NCBI GenBank assembly: GCA_900552005.1
Contig: URXU01000003.1
Location: 65,602-129,601 of the forward strand
Reading direction: 5' to 3'
From: an uncultured Phascolarctobacterium sp.
Lineage (GTDB): Bacteria > Bacillota > Negativicutes > Acidaminococcales > Acidaminococcaceae
DNA length: 64,000 bases
Shown: piece after piece, positions 1-8,873 of the stretch
Layout: the number at the start of each line of letters is the position of its first letter
Position numbering within the stretch: position 1 is the first letter of the stretch
Made by a program: the position numbers and the translations under genes
The notes under the pieces: model-generated
What the model was told of the DNA's origin: nothing
The model's database searches: none
The model's input: only the letters and a program-made list of their open reading frames with translations

Positions 1-170
1 CTGCGCCAGATCATGTCATCCATAGAAGTAAATTTGCTGTTTTCCTGCATAAACTTGGGATTAAACAAATCTTGGAAAGAGACTTTATTTAAAATCTTCG
101 CCATGTCTTTGTCTTCCGTAAAAACTCCCAAATAATATTTAAAGGTTTTATCCAGTTTCTTCTGATCCAT
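1..170 (-). CDS. Partial hypothetical protein (N-terminal 56 residues)
   Basis: An open frame runs from an ATG at 170 off the left edge, so only the N-terminus is seen. It begins MDQKKLDKTFKYYLGVF and has no stop in 56 codons. A strong Shine-Dalgarno (AGGAGG, about 176-181) sits at proper spacing, which makes the start credible. The protein is hydrophilic with no signal peptide in the visible part. I do not recognise the family. It is divergent from the Rrf2 regulator at 333. Confidence 0.6.
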   Translation of the reverse strand, partial: MDQKKLDKTFKYYLGVFTEDKDMAKILNKVSFQDLFNPKFMQENSKFTSMDDMIWR

Positions 171-273
171 GCAACATCCTCCTAAAACATTTGCTGTAAC
201 TTATTTTAACATAAAACATCCTCTATGTAACAGGAATTTTACTGATAACCCGCTTACAGCAGATCTTTTGCTG

Positions 274-311
274 TTGAATTCCTACTGAACTCATAGTAAA
301 ATTAATTTACT
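274..311 (+). promoter_or_regulatory. Promoter and candidate operator of the rrf2-cysK-mnmA operon
   Basis: TTGAAT (274-279) and TAAAAT (297-302) are separated by 17 bases, a good sigma-A promoter upstream of the regulator at 333. An inverted repeat AGTAAA-N5-TTTACT (295-311) overlaps the -10 element, where a bound repressor would block transcription. That the Rrf2 protein itself binds it is inference. Confidence 0.5.
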
Positions 312-332
312 GAAGAAAGGCGGTGCCTCATC

Positions 333-752
333 ATGAAAATATCTACCAAAGGACGTTATGCCCTGCGTTTGATGCTTGATCTGTCACTGAATTATTCCGA
401 CAGCTTTATTCCGCTGAAAGCAATTGCGCAGCGTCAGGAAATTTCCGACAAATATCTGGAACAAATTATCAATGTTCTCAGTAAGGCCGGCTTTGTCCAA
501 AGTGCCCGCGGTGCTCAGGGCGGCTACCGGCTGACACGTCTTCCCTCAGAATATACCGTGGGAGAAATTCTCCGGCTTGCAGAAGGAAGTATCGCTCCTG
601 TCGCCTGTCTGGAATGCAAGGACAGCTGCGACAAAATGGACTCCTGCATTACCATCGGCCTCTGGCGCAAAATGCAGCAGGCTATTGACGAGGTAGTAGA
701 CAATACTACACTGGCAGATTTAATTAATGATTATCGCAGCAAACAGCATTAA
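333..752 (+). CDS. Rrf2-family transcriptional regulator (CymR/IscR type)
   Basis: The 139-residue protein starts MKISTKGRYALRL, the hallmark of Rrf2 regulators, with a winged helix-turn-helix in the first 70 residues (GAQGGYRL wing). Cysteines 92, 95, 99 and 105 cluster as in IscR, whose Cys92/98/104 hold a [2Fe-2S] cluster; Bacillus CymR lacks such cysteines. The next gene is cysK, and in Bacillus CymR works in complex with CysK, so context suggests control of cysteine metabolism while the cysteines suggest Fe-S sensing. The Shine-Dalgarno AAAGGCGG supports the ATG. It is first in an operon with cysK, an HD protein and mnmA. Confidence 0.88.
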   Translation: MKISTKGRYALRLMLDLSLNYSDSFIPLKAIAQRQEISDKYLEQIINVLSKAGFVQSARGAQGGYRLTRLPSEYTVGEILRLAEGSIAPVACLECKDSCDKMDSCITIGLWRKMQQAIDEVVDNTTLADLINDYRSKQH

Positions 753-775
753 GATAAAGAAAGGGATGAACTATT

Positions 776-1714
776 ATGCATATAGCAGATAAAATTACTG
801 ATTTAATCGGCAACACCCCTCTTTTGGCACTTAATAATTTACAGGCCAAATTAAATTTACCCTGCAGATTACTGGCTAAACTTGAATATTTCAACCCTGC
901 CGGAAGCGCCAAGGACCGTATTGCACTGTCCATGATAGAAGCGGCGGAGGCAGCCGGCAAGCTGCAGCCCGGTAATACAATTATTGAGCCCACCAGCGGC
1001 AATACCGGTATCGGCCTGGCCTGCGTGGCGGCAGCCAAAGGTTACAAGGTTATCCTGACCATGCCCGACAGCATGAGCCAGGAACGCCGCAGCCTGCTGA
1101 AAGCCTACGGTGCGCAGCTGGTTCTCACTCCCGGCAGTCTTGGCATGCAGGGTGCCGTAGATAAGGCCAATGAGCTGGCCCGGCAAATCAGCGGCTCTTT
1201 TATTCCCAGCCAATTTGATAATCCCAAAAATCCTGAAGCCCATTACCGGACAACCGGTCCGGAAATCTGGCGTGATACTCAGGGAAGCATAGCTGCTTTC
1301 GTGGCCGGTGTCGGCACCGGTGGTACGCTCTCCGGCGCCGGACGTTATTTAAAAGAACAAAATCCGCAGATTTATATTGCGGCCGTCGAGCCTGATGTCT
1401 CTCCCGTATTAAAAGGACAGCCTGCCGGCCCTCATAAGCTGCAGGGTATCGGCGCCAACTTTATCCCGGCTAATTTTAATCCGGATATTGCTGATGAAAT
1501 TCTGGATATAGCTGCCGAAGATGCCTATGCTGCCTGCCATCAGCTGGCAGCATGCGAAGGGCTGCTGGCCGGAATTTCTTCCGGTGCCGCTCTCTGCGGC
1601 GCCCTGCAGCTGGCTCAAAGGCCGGAATTTGCCGGTAAGGACATTGTAGTTCTGCTGCCTGACGGCGGCGAACGCTATCTTTCCACACCCGGTTTTATTG
1701 AAGAAAATATTTAA
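776..1714 (+). CDS. cysK: Cysteine synthase A (O-acetylserine sulfhydrylase)
   Basis: A PLP enzyme that makes L-cysteine from O-acetylserine and sulfide in the cytoplasm. At 312 residues it has the normal family length. Lys46 in NPAGSAKDR is the PLP lysine, TSGNTG at 73-78 binds substrate, and GVGTGGT forms the phosphate-binding loop; the DGGERYLS C-terminus is also typical. It sits 23 bases after the Rrf2 regulator and 19 before the HD-domain gene, so all are probably co-transcribed. CysK rather than CysM is preferred from length and motifs. Confidence 0.95.
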   Translation: MHIADKITDLIGNTPLLALNNLQAKLNLPCRLLAKLEYFNPAGSAKDRIALSMIEAAEAAGKLQPGNTIIEPTSGNTGIGLACVAAAKGYKVILTMPDSMSQERRSLLKAYGAQLVLTPGSLGMQGAVDKANELARQISGSFIPSQFDNPKNPEAHYRTTGPEIWRDTQGSIAAFVAGVGTGGTLSGAGRYLKEQNPQIYIAAVEPDVSPVLKGQPAGPHKLQGIGANFIPANFNPDIADEILDIAAEDAYAACHQLAACEGLLAGISSGAALCGALQLAQRPEFAGKDIVVLLPDGGERYLSTPGFIEENI

Positions 1715-1733
1715 TGGAGGCTGAAATATAATT

Positions 1734-2321
1734 ATGGAACTAAGTAGGGAAAATGCCTGGAAATTATTAAATGAATACAATAAGGAGCCTTTTCATCTGC
1801 GTCATGCTCTGACTGTGGAAGGGATCATGCGCTATTTCGCCAAAGAACTCGGCTATCAGGACGAAGTGGATTTCTGGGGTCTTGTAGGACTGCTTCATGA
1901 TCTGGATTTTGAACAGTATCCCAACGAGCATTGCATTAAATCTCAGGAAATCATGCGTCAGCAGGGTCTTGACGAACGCTTAATCAGAGCAACGGCCAGC
2001 CACGGCTACGGTTTGGCGCAGAACGATATTAAACCTGAACATCAAATGGAAAAAGTGCTCTTTGCCATTGACGAGCTTTCCGGACTGATTGGTGCTGCTG
2101 CCATCATGCGCCCCTCCAAAAGCGTCATGGACCTGGAACTGAAATCCGTTAAGAAAAAATTTAAAGATAAACGCTTTGCGGCCGGCTGCAGCCGCGATGT
2201 CATTACTGCCGGTGCGGAAGCTTTGGGCTGGCCGCTGGATGAGCTGATTGAAAAAACGATTTTAGCCATGCGCGAAGATGAAGCAGCCATCAACGAAGCC
2301 TGCAGCAAATTAGGTAACTGA
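1734..2321 (+). CDS. HD-domain hydrolase
   Basis: A 195-residue cytoplasmic protein with an HD metal-dependent phosphohydrolase signature: His24 in LRHALTVEG, His55-Asp56 in LLHDLDFE, then a histidine (ASHGYG) and an aspartate (IDELSGL) that complete the metal site. The family acts on nucleotides or other phosphoesters; the substrate here cannot be read from sequence. Close relatives are often just called HDIG proteins. It lies between cysK and mnmA with tight spacing (1 base before mnmA). Confidence 0.85.
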   Translation: MELSRENAWKLLNEYNKEPFHLRHALTVEGIMRYFAKELGYQDEVDFWGLVGLLHDLDFEQYPNEHCIKSQEIMRQQGLDERLIRATASHGYGLAQNDIKPEHQMEKVLFAIDELSGLIGAAAIMRPSKSVMDLELKSVKKKFKDKRFAAGCSRDVITAGAEALGWPLDELIEKTILAMREDEAAINEACSKLGN

Positions 2322-2322
2322 C

Positions 2323-3408
2323 ATGGAAACCAAATATAAGGTACTCGCTGCCATGAGCGGCGGCGTTGACAGCAGCACTGCCGCCCTGTTATTGCAGCAG
2401 CAGGGCTATGAAGTGGTAGGCGCCACAGTAAAGATGTTCGGCAATCGCGATATCGGTCTGGATGAACCTGATACGCCAAAACAGGATTTACAGGATGCCC
2501 GTCAGGTAGCCGCCAAACTGGGGATTGAATTTCACGCCCTGGACTTTTCTTCCTGCTTCAAAAAATGCGTCATTGATCATTTTGTCAGTGAATATCAGCG
2601 TGGACGTACTCCCAACCCCTGTGTGGACTGCAACAGGCATATAAAATTCGGTCTGCTTTTTGATGAAGCGCGCAAACTGGGTTGCGAATATCTGGCAACG
2701 GGCCATTACGCACGTATTGAATACAACCCTGATAGACAGCGCTGGCTGCTGGCACGTGCACTTGATCCTGCCAAAGATCAAAGCTATATGCTGTTTAATC
2801 TTACCCAGGATCAGCTCGCCCATATCCTGCTGCCGCTGGCACAAATGAGTAAACCGGAAATCCGCCGCATTGCGGAAGCAAACCTGCTGGTAACGGCGCA
2901 AAAGCCCGACAGTCAGGACATTTGTTTTGTAGCTGACGGCGATTATGCTGCCGTAGTCAGACGCCTAAGCCGCAAAAAAGCCCGCCCGGGCAAATTTATT
3001 CATTTAGACGGCACCGTCCTCGGAACTCATCAGGGCCAAATCAATTACACTATCGGCCAGCGCAAGGGTTTAGGTATTGCCTATGCCTATCCGCTCTATG
3101 TCATTCGCAAGGACATTGCTGCCAATACCGTTATTGTAGGACCTAACGAAGCCTTGTTCCGTAAGGAGCTTTGGGCTGAAAACTGCAATTTTATCACTAT
3201 TAACCAGCTCACCGGCCCGCTGCGCGTAACGGCTAAAACCCGTTACCGCCAGAAAGATGTACCTGCTACCATTGAACCGGCAGGAGACGATAAGGTGCAC
3301 GTTACCTTTGACGAACCACAACGTGCCATTACCCCCGGTCAGGCCGTAGTTTTCTATGATGGTGATTATGTTGTGGGCGGCGGTATCATCGCCGATTACA
3401 ACGATTAA
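2323..3408 (+). CDS. mnmA: tRNA-specific 2-thiouridylase MnmA
   Basis: Adds sulfur to C2 of U34 in the tRNAs for Lys, Glu and Gln, using ATP and a persulfide donor. The PP-loop SGGVDSS is at 12-18, the catalytic cysteine region NPCVDCN carries Cys100/Cys103, and QDICFV holds the second catalytic cysteine near residue 200. Its 361 residues match the family. No cysteine desulfurase (IscS) gene lies beside it, unlike the common rrf2-iscS-mnmA order; cysK occupies that position. It follows the HD gene almost without a gap. Confidence 0.96.
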   Translation: METKYKVLAAMSGGVDSSTAALLLQQQGYEVVGATVKMFGNRDIGLDEPDTPKQDLQDARQVAAKLGIEFHALDFSSCFKKCVIDHFVSEYQRGRTPNPCVDCNRHIKFGLLFDEARKLGCEYLATGHYARIEYNPDRQRWLLARALDPAKDQSYMLFNLTQDQLAHILLPLAQMSKPEIRRIAEANLLVTAQKPDSQDICFVADGDYAAVVRRLSRKKARPGKFIHLDGTVLGTHQGQINYTIGQRKGLGIAYAYPLYVIRKDIAANTVIVGPNEALFRKELWAENCNFITINQLTGPLRVTAKTRYRQKDVPATIEPAGDDKVHVTFDEPQRAITPGQAVVFYDGDYVVGGGIIADYND

Positions 3409-3431
3409 TAAAGAGAGAGTATGATTGTAAG

Positions 3432-4076
3432 ATGTTTATTAAAAGCTTTTCCTCACGGCTGCTGATTCTCCTGATGGCTATCAGCACTGCCGCTGCTGCC
3501 GCGCCGGCAGATAAAACCGACGGCAAAACTGCGTCAACGGCGGCAGTAACCGTACAGCAGCCGGCCATTCCCGTTCATAAAAATGCCCTGCCGCCCCATC
3601 CTGCTTCCAAAAATATTCTGCACCAGCCGCAGACTCAGGATTTTGACTGGTATCTGAACGCAGCAGGCGGTTACGCCTTGGCGCTGCCTAAAGCATTCGG
3701 CAGCGATCCGCTGTCTGCTTTGCCTCAGGCCGCAGGCCCCATGCTTGTCCGAGCAGCAGATAATAATCTGCTGCTTTCGGTAAATATCATTGATCCGCAG
3801 GATACTCAGCATTATCAGGCAACCCAAGCGCTGCCGGATTTTCCTGATAAAAAACTTCTCTGGAAATGGCCTCATTCTGCTTGGCTGGAATGGAACTGCA
3901 GCCTGTCTGAACACCAAGATTATTACGGTCAGAAACTACTGCTGCAGGCTCAATCGGTACATAACGGCAAAACCTATGAACTGCTTTATATTTTTCCTGC
4001 TGGACAATACGCCACTTATCTGCCGCAGGCACTGTATTCTTTGAACAGTTTCCGTCTGGACTTTTCACAGCCATAA
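3432..4076 (+). CDS. Secreted protein of unknown function
   Basis: 214 residues with a clear signal peptide (KSFSSRLLILLMAISTAAAAA, likely cleaved after about residue 24), then a Pro/Ala/Thr-rich linker and a mixed alpha/beta domain from about residue 65 (DFDWYLNAAGGYALALP). No lipobox cysteine and no catalytic motif that I recognise. It follows mnmA by 23 bases and ends before a bidirectional terminator, so it is the last gene of the operon. The ribosome-binding site is weak. The export prediction is firm; the function is unknown. Confidence 0.75.
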   Translation: MFIKSFSSRLLILLMAISTAAAAAPADKTDGKTASTAAVTVQQPAIPVHKNALPPHPASKNILHQPQTQDFDWYLNAAGGYALALPKAFGSDPLSALPQAAGPMLVRAADNNLLLSVNIIDPQDTQHYQATQALPDFPDKKLLWKWPHSAWLEWNCSLSEHQDYYGQKLLLQAQSVHNGKTYELLYIFPAGQYATYLPQALYSLNSFRLDFSQP

Positions 4077-4088
4077 AGCCGGATAAAC

Positions 4089-4124
4089 AAAAAAGTCAGA
4101 AAACCATGGTTTTCTGACTTTTTC
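4089..4124. terminator. Bidirectional intrinsic terminator
   Basis: Perfect inverted repeat AAAAAGTCAGAAAACC/GGTTTTCTGACTTTTT with A and T tracts on both sides, between the convergent secreted-protein gene (ends 4076) and rsmA (ends 4134). It can stop transcription from either side. Confidence 0.85.
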
Positions 4125-4133
4125 TTATTTTTA

Positions 4134-4985
4134 TCAGCAAATTTCTCTGAAAGTATTCGTCAACGCAGCAAAATCTTCCAGCGTAAGCGTTTCGCCGCGG
4201 CGTCTGCCGTCTACGCCGGCCAGTTCCAGCCATTTAGCGCATCGTTCACTGCTGATGCCCATATTCTTTAAAGCATTGTTCAGCATTTTGCGCCGCATGG
4301 AAAAAGCGGCCTTAACCACACGGAAAAACAGCGCTTCATCGCAAACCTCCACAGGGGGCTTCTGCCTGCGCTTGCAGACAATAACCGCCGAATCTACAGC
4401 CGGAGCAGGAATAAAAGATGACGGCGGTACAATAAACGCAATCTCCGGTTCCGTAAAATACTGAATCGCTACGGATAAAGCTCCGTAATCCCGGCCGCCG
4501 GGCTTGGCAGCCATGCGCTCAGCCACTTCCTTCTGCACCATGGCCACCAGTCTTTCCATGGGCAGGCGTTTTTCCAGTAAAGCAAAAATTATCGGCGTCG
4601 TAATATAATACGGCAGATTGGCACAGACCTTGAAATTTTCCGCACCAAGCTCCTGCATAATATCGACTTTTAAAATATCGCCATTAACAATGCGCACATT
4701 ATCATAGCCAGCCAGCGTTACATCCAGTACCGGCAAGAGTCTTTTATCCAGCTCCACCGCTACTACGTCGGCGCCGCTTTCCGCCAGGCCCTGCGTCAAA
4801 GTACCAATGCCCGGTCCTACTTCCAGCACCTTATCAGCAGGCGTCAGCTCTGCCGCCTGCACAATGCGGCGGACAATATCTTCATCAATCAGAAAGTTCT
4901 GTCCCAGTTTTTTATCTGCCCGCAGCTTAAAGCGGTGCAGAATATGATTTGTTACCTGCGGTGAGGCAATAACAGGATGATTCAT
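4134..4985 (-). CDS. rsmA: 16S rRNA (adenine1518/1519-N6) dimethyltransferase
   Basis: Dimethylates two adenines in the 3' hairpin of 16S rRNA using S-adenosylmethionine. The N-terminal KKLGQNFLID, the SAM motif VLEVGPGIGTLT and the catalytic NLPYYITTP are all present in a 283-residue protein, the usual size. It is the last gene of yabE-rnmV-rsmA, the same order as in Bacillus, with 8 bases between rnmV and rsmA. Confidence 0.96.
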   Translation of the reverse strand: MNHPVIASPQVTNHILHRFKLRADKKLGQNFLIDEDIVRRIVQAAELTPADKVLEVGPGIGTLTQGLAESGADVVAVELDKRLLPVLDVTLAGYDNVRIVNGDILKVDIMQELGAENFKVCANLPYYITTPIIFALLEKRLPMERLVAMVQKEVAERMAAKPGGRDYGALSVAIQYFTEPEIAFIVPPSSFIPAPAVDSAVIVCKRRQKPPVEVCDEALFFRVVKAAFSMRRKMLNNALKNMGISSERCAKWLELAGVDGRRRGETLTLEDFAALTNTFREIC

Positions 4986-4993
4986 AAATCTCT

Positions 4994-5530
4994 TTAGGCT
5001 CCAATCTTCTGCACGGCGGCAGCAAATTCTTCACGACTGACACCGTAAGTGTTCAATCGCTGCAAAAACTGCTTGGCATTTCCATAGCCAATACCCAGTT
5101 CAGCACCTAATTGCGCACGCCGTTCAGCAGATGCACCTGCGCCGCTGAGTCCGTTGGCAAATAGGTCCTGCATGGAAAAATTAACTGCCGGCTGAAATTC
5201 ATGATGCCGCACTTTGGCCAATGCTTTTAAAATAGCCTGCGGACTGGCCTGCTCCACACCCACATCATTATTAGCTGTGGCCTCAATTTTGGGAATAAAC
5301 GCCTGTCCGGCCCGGGGAAATTTTTCCGTCAAAAATCTACGGATACGTTCACCGGCGCCGTCCGGATCAGTCAGAATAATAATCCCGCGCTTTTCATAAG
5401 CTGCGGCAATCTTCGCCAGCGTATAGGGAGCCAGAGTAAAACCGCCTGTTTCAATGGTCTCTGCCTCCAGAGCCTTTCTGATAGCTGCCGTATCCATCTT
5501 GCCTTCTACAACCAGTACTTCTTTTAGCAA
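4994..5530 (-). CDS. rnmV: Ribonuclease M5 (5S rRNA maturase)
   Basis: A Toprim-domain nuclease that matures 5S rRNA. The N-terminal VVEGKMD supplies the catalytic glutamate, and LTDPDGAGERIRR is the DxD part of Toprim. Length (178 aa) fits the family. The start is a TTG at 5530 preceded by GAGGTG; no in-frame ATG fits upstream. It sits between the 3D/G5 protein and rsmA, the conserved Firmicute order. Confidence 0.93.
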   Translation of the reverse strand: MLKEVLVVEGKMDTAAIRKALEAETIETGGFTLAPYTLAKIAAAYEKRGIIILTDPDGAGERIRRFLTEKFPRAGQAFIPKIEATANNDVGVEQASPQAILKALAKVRHHEFQPAVNFSMQDLFANGLSGAGASAERRAQLGAELGIGYGNAKQFLQRLNTYGVSREEFAAAVQKIGA

Positions 5531-5538
5531 AGTGCACC

Positions 5539-6522
5539 TCAGTCTTCCAAAATATAAATTTCCATGTCACGTCTTCCCCACTGAATGGCTCTGTGCCAAT
5601 CACTCATGAAGACATCAATTTTATTGCCGACGATGGAACCGCCGGTGTCACCAGCCATGGCAATGCCATAACCGGGAATATACATCTTAGTATAATAAGG
5701 GATAACCCGCGGATCTACGGCTACAATACCTTCATAAGGCACCAGTCCGATAGCTGTCATACCGCTGCCGGTACCGCAGTTTACCGTATAAGCCGATACT
5801 TCCACATACATTTTTTTCTTATAACGTTTATAGCCTTCCGGCGTCTTGACGCTCATGCCCATACCTTTGCGGACAATTTTCTTTTCCGGCACCACGACAA
5901 GCTCACGTCCTATTTCCTGAGTCATAGTACTGCCGTCGTCATTGACCTTGACCTTGGAAATCACCTTGGCCACGCCGGGGCGCCCTTCTGATTGAACCAC
6001 GTCATTGCCAAGCGCCATGCTAAAATCTTCTACATACTCCACGCCGGGAGCTTCGCTTTCCTCACTGAAGCTGAATTTTTCATCTTTGTCCAGAACATAG
6101 ACTTTCATGTCTTCCTGCAAGACGCTGTCAGGCGAAGGATACACTTTGTTTTTCTTGTACCGGATACCCAGGCTTTTCAGAGCTTCACCCACCGTAGGTT
6201 TGCCGCTTCTGTACACTGTTTCCTCATTATCTTGGATCAGCACGAAACTTTTGGCACGTACTACCTCAATAATACTGCCATCCTGCACATTACGGTTAGC
6301 TCCTAACAAGCGCCAGCTGTCACCTGCATCCAGCTGCACCCCAGCTTCCTGAATAATGGATTCCGGATTAGCCGTATTGGTACGGATAACTTTTTCCTGA
6401 CCATCGTATCTGACAGTAACATGACGAATAATGTCAAAACCAGTCAGAAAAGGCAGTGCCATAAGTAGGATAACAAGTACTGCCAAACAGTGTTTATGCA
6501 GTTCCTTTATATCTTTAAACAT
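5539..6522 (-). CDS. YabE-like cell-wall protein with DUF348, G5 and 3D domains
   Basis: 327 residues: a membrane or signal segment (LAVLVILLMALPFLTGF, about 15-31), two DUF348 repeats (about 33-150), a G5 domain (about 150-225) and a C-terminal 3D domain (about 240-327) with the YTVNCGTGSGMTAIG and GDTGGSIVGNKIDVF signatures. These proteins resemble resuscitation-promoting factors and MltA-fold lytic transglycosylases and are thought to cut peptidoglycan. AGGAGG lies just ahead of the ATG. It heads the yabE-rnmV-rsmA operon. Confidence 0.9.
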   Translation of the reverse strand: MFKDIKELHKHCLAVLVILLMALPFLTGFDIIRHVTVRYDGQEKVIRTNTANPESIIQEAGVQLDAGDSWRLLGANRNVQDGSIIEVVRAKSFVLIQDNEETVYRSGKPTVGEALKSLGIRYKKNKVYPSPDSVLQEDMKVYVLDKDEKFSFSEESEAPGVEYVEDFSMALGNDVVQSEGRPGVAKVISKVKVNDDGSTMTQEIGRELVVVPEKKIVRKGMGMSVKTPEGYKRYKKKMYVEVSAYTVNCGTGSGMTAIGLVPYEGIVAVDPRVIPYYTKMYIPGYGIAMAGDTGGSIVGNKIDVFMSDWHRAIQWGRRDMEIYILED

Positions 6523-6547
6523 AAAAAACCTCCTTATCGGTTATAAC

Positions 6548-6577
6548 ATTTTAACATAAATAAAATGTTATAGTCAA
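6548..6577 (-). promoter_or_regulatory. Promoter of yabE-rnmV-rsmA
   Basis: On the minus strand TTGACT (complement of 6572-6577) and TAAAAT (complement of 6548-6553) are 18 bases apart, placing a start site shortly before the yabE ribosome-binding site. The remaining 6580-6720 stretch holds no gene or structure I can support. Confidence 0.6.
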
Positions 6578-6720
6578 ATCAGGGGGTTTTTCACCCATCA
6601 GAGCAGGCCTTTATTTGCAGCTTTTTCACTGTTTCAGCCACTCAAAGTACAAAAATACTTCTTTTACCAACAATACTTTTTTAACCGGTGGATGTTTAAA
6701 AATTCTCTTCTACTGCATAA

Positions 6721-6748
6721 ACAAAAAGCCTGCAGAAACTGCAGGCTT
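6721..6748 (-). terminator. Terminator after panD
   Basis: On the minus strand AGCCTGCAG-TTT-CTGCAGGCT is followed by TTTTTGT, a compact rho-independent terminator 25 bases past the panD stop. Confidence 0.8.
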
Positions 6749-6772
6749 GTGAACAGCAAACTGGCAATAAAA

Positions 6773-7156
6773 TTAACCTATTTCACGTTCCTTCTCTGTA
6801 CCGCGCACATTTACCGGACGGTTCTTTTCATCCACCATTACTACCTTAGGCACATAGTTTTTGGCTTCTTCTTCAGTCATCATGCTGTAGGCAATAATAA
6901 TAACGGTATCGCCAACCACTACCTTGCGGGCAGCCGCACCATTCAAACAGATTACGCCGCTGCCGCGTTCACCGGCAATAACATAAGTTTCCAGGCGATT
7001 GCCGTTATTGTTATCGACAATCTGTACTCTTTCACCAGGCAGGATACCGGAAAGTTCCAAAAGTTCCGTATCAATTGTGATACTGCCCATATACTCCAGA
7101 TTAGCCTCAGTTACTGTTGCGCGATGAATTTTTCCGTGAAACATATTATAAAGCAT
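6773..7156 (-). CDS. panD: Aspartate 1-decarboxylase (pyruvoyl enzyme)
   Basis: Makes beta-alanine from aspartate for pantothenate synthesis. The self-cleavage site Gly24-Ser25 in EYMGSITID, which creates the pyruvoyl cofactor, is intact. Further family marks are Lys9 (HGKIHRATVT), NGAAARKV and the Tyr in IIAYSMM. 127 residues is normal. Its ATG overlaps the panC stop by one base (TAATG), indicating translational coupling in the pan operon. It ends at a strong terminator. Confidence 0.97.
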   Translation of the reverse strand: MLYNMFHGKIHRATVTEANLEYMGSITIDTELLELSGILPGERVQIVDNNNGNRLETYVIAGERGSGVICLNGAAARKVVVGDTVIIIAYSMMTEEEAKNYVPKVVMVDEKNRPVNVRGTEKEREIG

Positions 7157-8010
7157 TATTTCTCCTCCAGAATTACATTATCTATTAAACGTGTGGTACC
7201 GAATTTAACGGCTACTGCCAGCAGATTACTTCCGGTAAGCGGTTCACTGACTGGCCTCAGCTCCGGCAGCTGATAAATTTCCACATAATCAATATTGCTC
7301 ATGGGTTCAGCTTCTATTTCCTTGCGTACCTGTTCAATAAGTACGGCTGCATTTCTTTCACCTGCGGCAAAGCTTTCTTCAGCATGCTGCAGGCTGCGGC
7401 TCAGAACCAATGCTGCCTGATGTTCCTGCTCACTTAAATAAGTGTTGCGGGAACTTTTAGCAAGGCCGTCAGCCTCGCGTATGATGGGCATAACGCGCAG
7501 TTCCAGATTAAAGAACAGATCTTTGACCATCCGTTTTAAAACTTCTACCTGCTGAGCGTCTTTTTGTCCGAAATAAGCTCTATCAGGCTGCGCCAGATTA
7601 AAAAGTTTGCTTACAACCGTAGTAACACCGCGGAAATGAATAGGACGGCTGCGTCCGCACAAAACTTTTGTTACTTCACCGGTTACTTCCACCCAGGTCA
7701 TATCTTCACTGGGATACATTTCCTTGGGAGACGGCGCAAATACAACGTCTGCTCCCATCGCCTCAGCCAGGCGGCAGTCGGCCTCCAAAGTACGCGGATA
7801 AGCGTCTAAATCTTCATTAGGACCAAACTGCGTGGGATTAACAAATACGCTGACTACCACAAAATCACTTTCCGCATGGGCGGCTTTGATAAGAGAAGCA
7901 TGACCTTCATGCAGCGCCCCCATTGTAGGCACAAGACCTATACTGAGATTTGCTTTTTTGGCAGCTGCTACTTCTGCACGCAGCTCCGCAACGGTTTTTA
8001 CCAGTTTCAT
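7156..8010 (-). CDS. panC: Pantothenate synthetase
   Basis: Condenses pantoate with beta-alanine using ATP. PTMGALHEGH carries the HxGH adenylate-forming motif, and VFVNPTQFGPNEDLDAYPR, YFGQKDAQQ and SSRNTYLS are diagnostic. Length is 284 aa. It lies between panB and panD with a one-base overlap with panD. The protein acts in the cytoplasm as a dimer in known cases. Confidence 0.97.
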   Translation of the reverse strand: MKLVKTVAELRAEVAAAKKANLSIGLVPTMGALHEGHASLIKAAHAESDFVVVSVFVNPTQFGPNEDLDAYPRTLEADCRLAEAMGADVVFAPSPKEMYPSEDMTWVEVTGEVTKVLCGRSRPIHFRGVTTVVSKLFNLAQPDRAYFGQKDAQQVEVLKRMVKDLFFNLELRVMPIIREADGLAKSSRNTYLSEQEHQAALVLSRSLQHAEESFAAGERNAAVLIEQVRKEIEAEPMSNIDYVEIYQLPELRPVSEPLTGSNLLAVAVKFGTTRLIDNVILEEK

Positions 8011-8033
8011 TTATTTCAACGGCCTTTCTTTAA

Positions 8034-8873
8034 TTAATATAATTTTTCCAGCACACTGTCATCTATTTTAAAAGTGTGTTCCGCTGACGGGAAAGTTCTA
8101 TTTTTCACGTCGGCAATATATTCTTTTACCGCATTAACGGTAATAGTATGTACATCAGCATATTTTCTGACAAACTTAGGGCAGAAGCCGTCTGTAACGC
8201 CTAAAAGGTCATTGCATACCAGCACCTGTCCGTCACAGCCGCTGCCGGCGCCAATGCCGATAGTGGCAGCCGTCTTCAGTTCACCGGTAATTTTCTCGGC
8301 CAGAGCCGCCGGAACACATTCCAGCACAATGGCAAAAGCCCCTGCCGCCTCCAAAGCCTTGGCATCATCAATTATTTTCTGCGCGGCGGCAACTTCTTTG
8401 CCCTGAACCTTAAAACCACCCAGCTGATTAACTGATTGCGGTGTCAGTCCTAAATGCCCCACTACGGGAATACCGGCAGCAGTCAGCTTCTCAACCAGCG
8501 GGCAAACTTCTCTGCCGCCTTCCAGTTTTACTGCCGTGCAGCCTGTTTCCTTCAGAAAACGGGCTGCATTATACATACCATCCGCAATGCTGGCCTGGTA
8601 ACTCATAAAGGGCATATCGCCAACTACCAGCGCCCGGCTGTTGCCGCGCATAACCGCTTTGGTATGATGCAGCATTTCCTCCATGGTCACCGGTACAGTG
8701 GACTTATAACCCAACACCACATTGCCCAGAGAATCGCCTACCAGAATCATATCAATGCCTGCTTCATTAACATTTCTGGCCATGGCTACATCATAAGCAG
8801 TAATCATGGTAATAGGCTCGCCCTTTTGTTTCATCTCTTTAATAGTAGCTGTAGTAACTGTTTTACCTGTCAT
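8034..8873 (-). CDS. panB: 3-methyl-2-oxobutanoate hydroxymethyltransferase
   Basis: Makes ketopantoate from 2-oxoisovalerate and methylene-tetrahydrofolate. The TIM-barrel motifs TAYDVAMARN, GDSLGNVVLGY, VKLEGG, GHLGLTPQS and the catalytic Glu in VLECVP are present in 279 aa. The ATG has GGAGG nine bases upstream and lies within the 3' end of the preceding reductase gene, so the two are coupled. Confidence 0.97.
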   Translation of the reverse strand: MTGKTVTTATIKEMKQKGEPITMITAYDVAMARNVNEAGIDMILVGDSLGNVVLGYKSTVPVTMEEMLHHTKAVMRGNSRALVVGDMPFMSYQASIADGMYNAARFLKETGCTAVKLEGGREVCPLVEKLTAAGIPVVGHLGLTPQSVNQLGGFKVQGKEVAAAQKIIDDAKALEAAGAFAIVLECVPAALAEKITGELKTAATIGIGAGSGCDGQVLVCNDLLGVTDGFCPKFVRKYADVHTITVNAVKEYIADVKNRTFPSAEHTFKIDDSVLEKLY

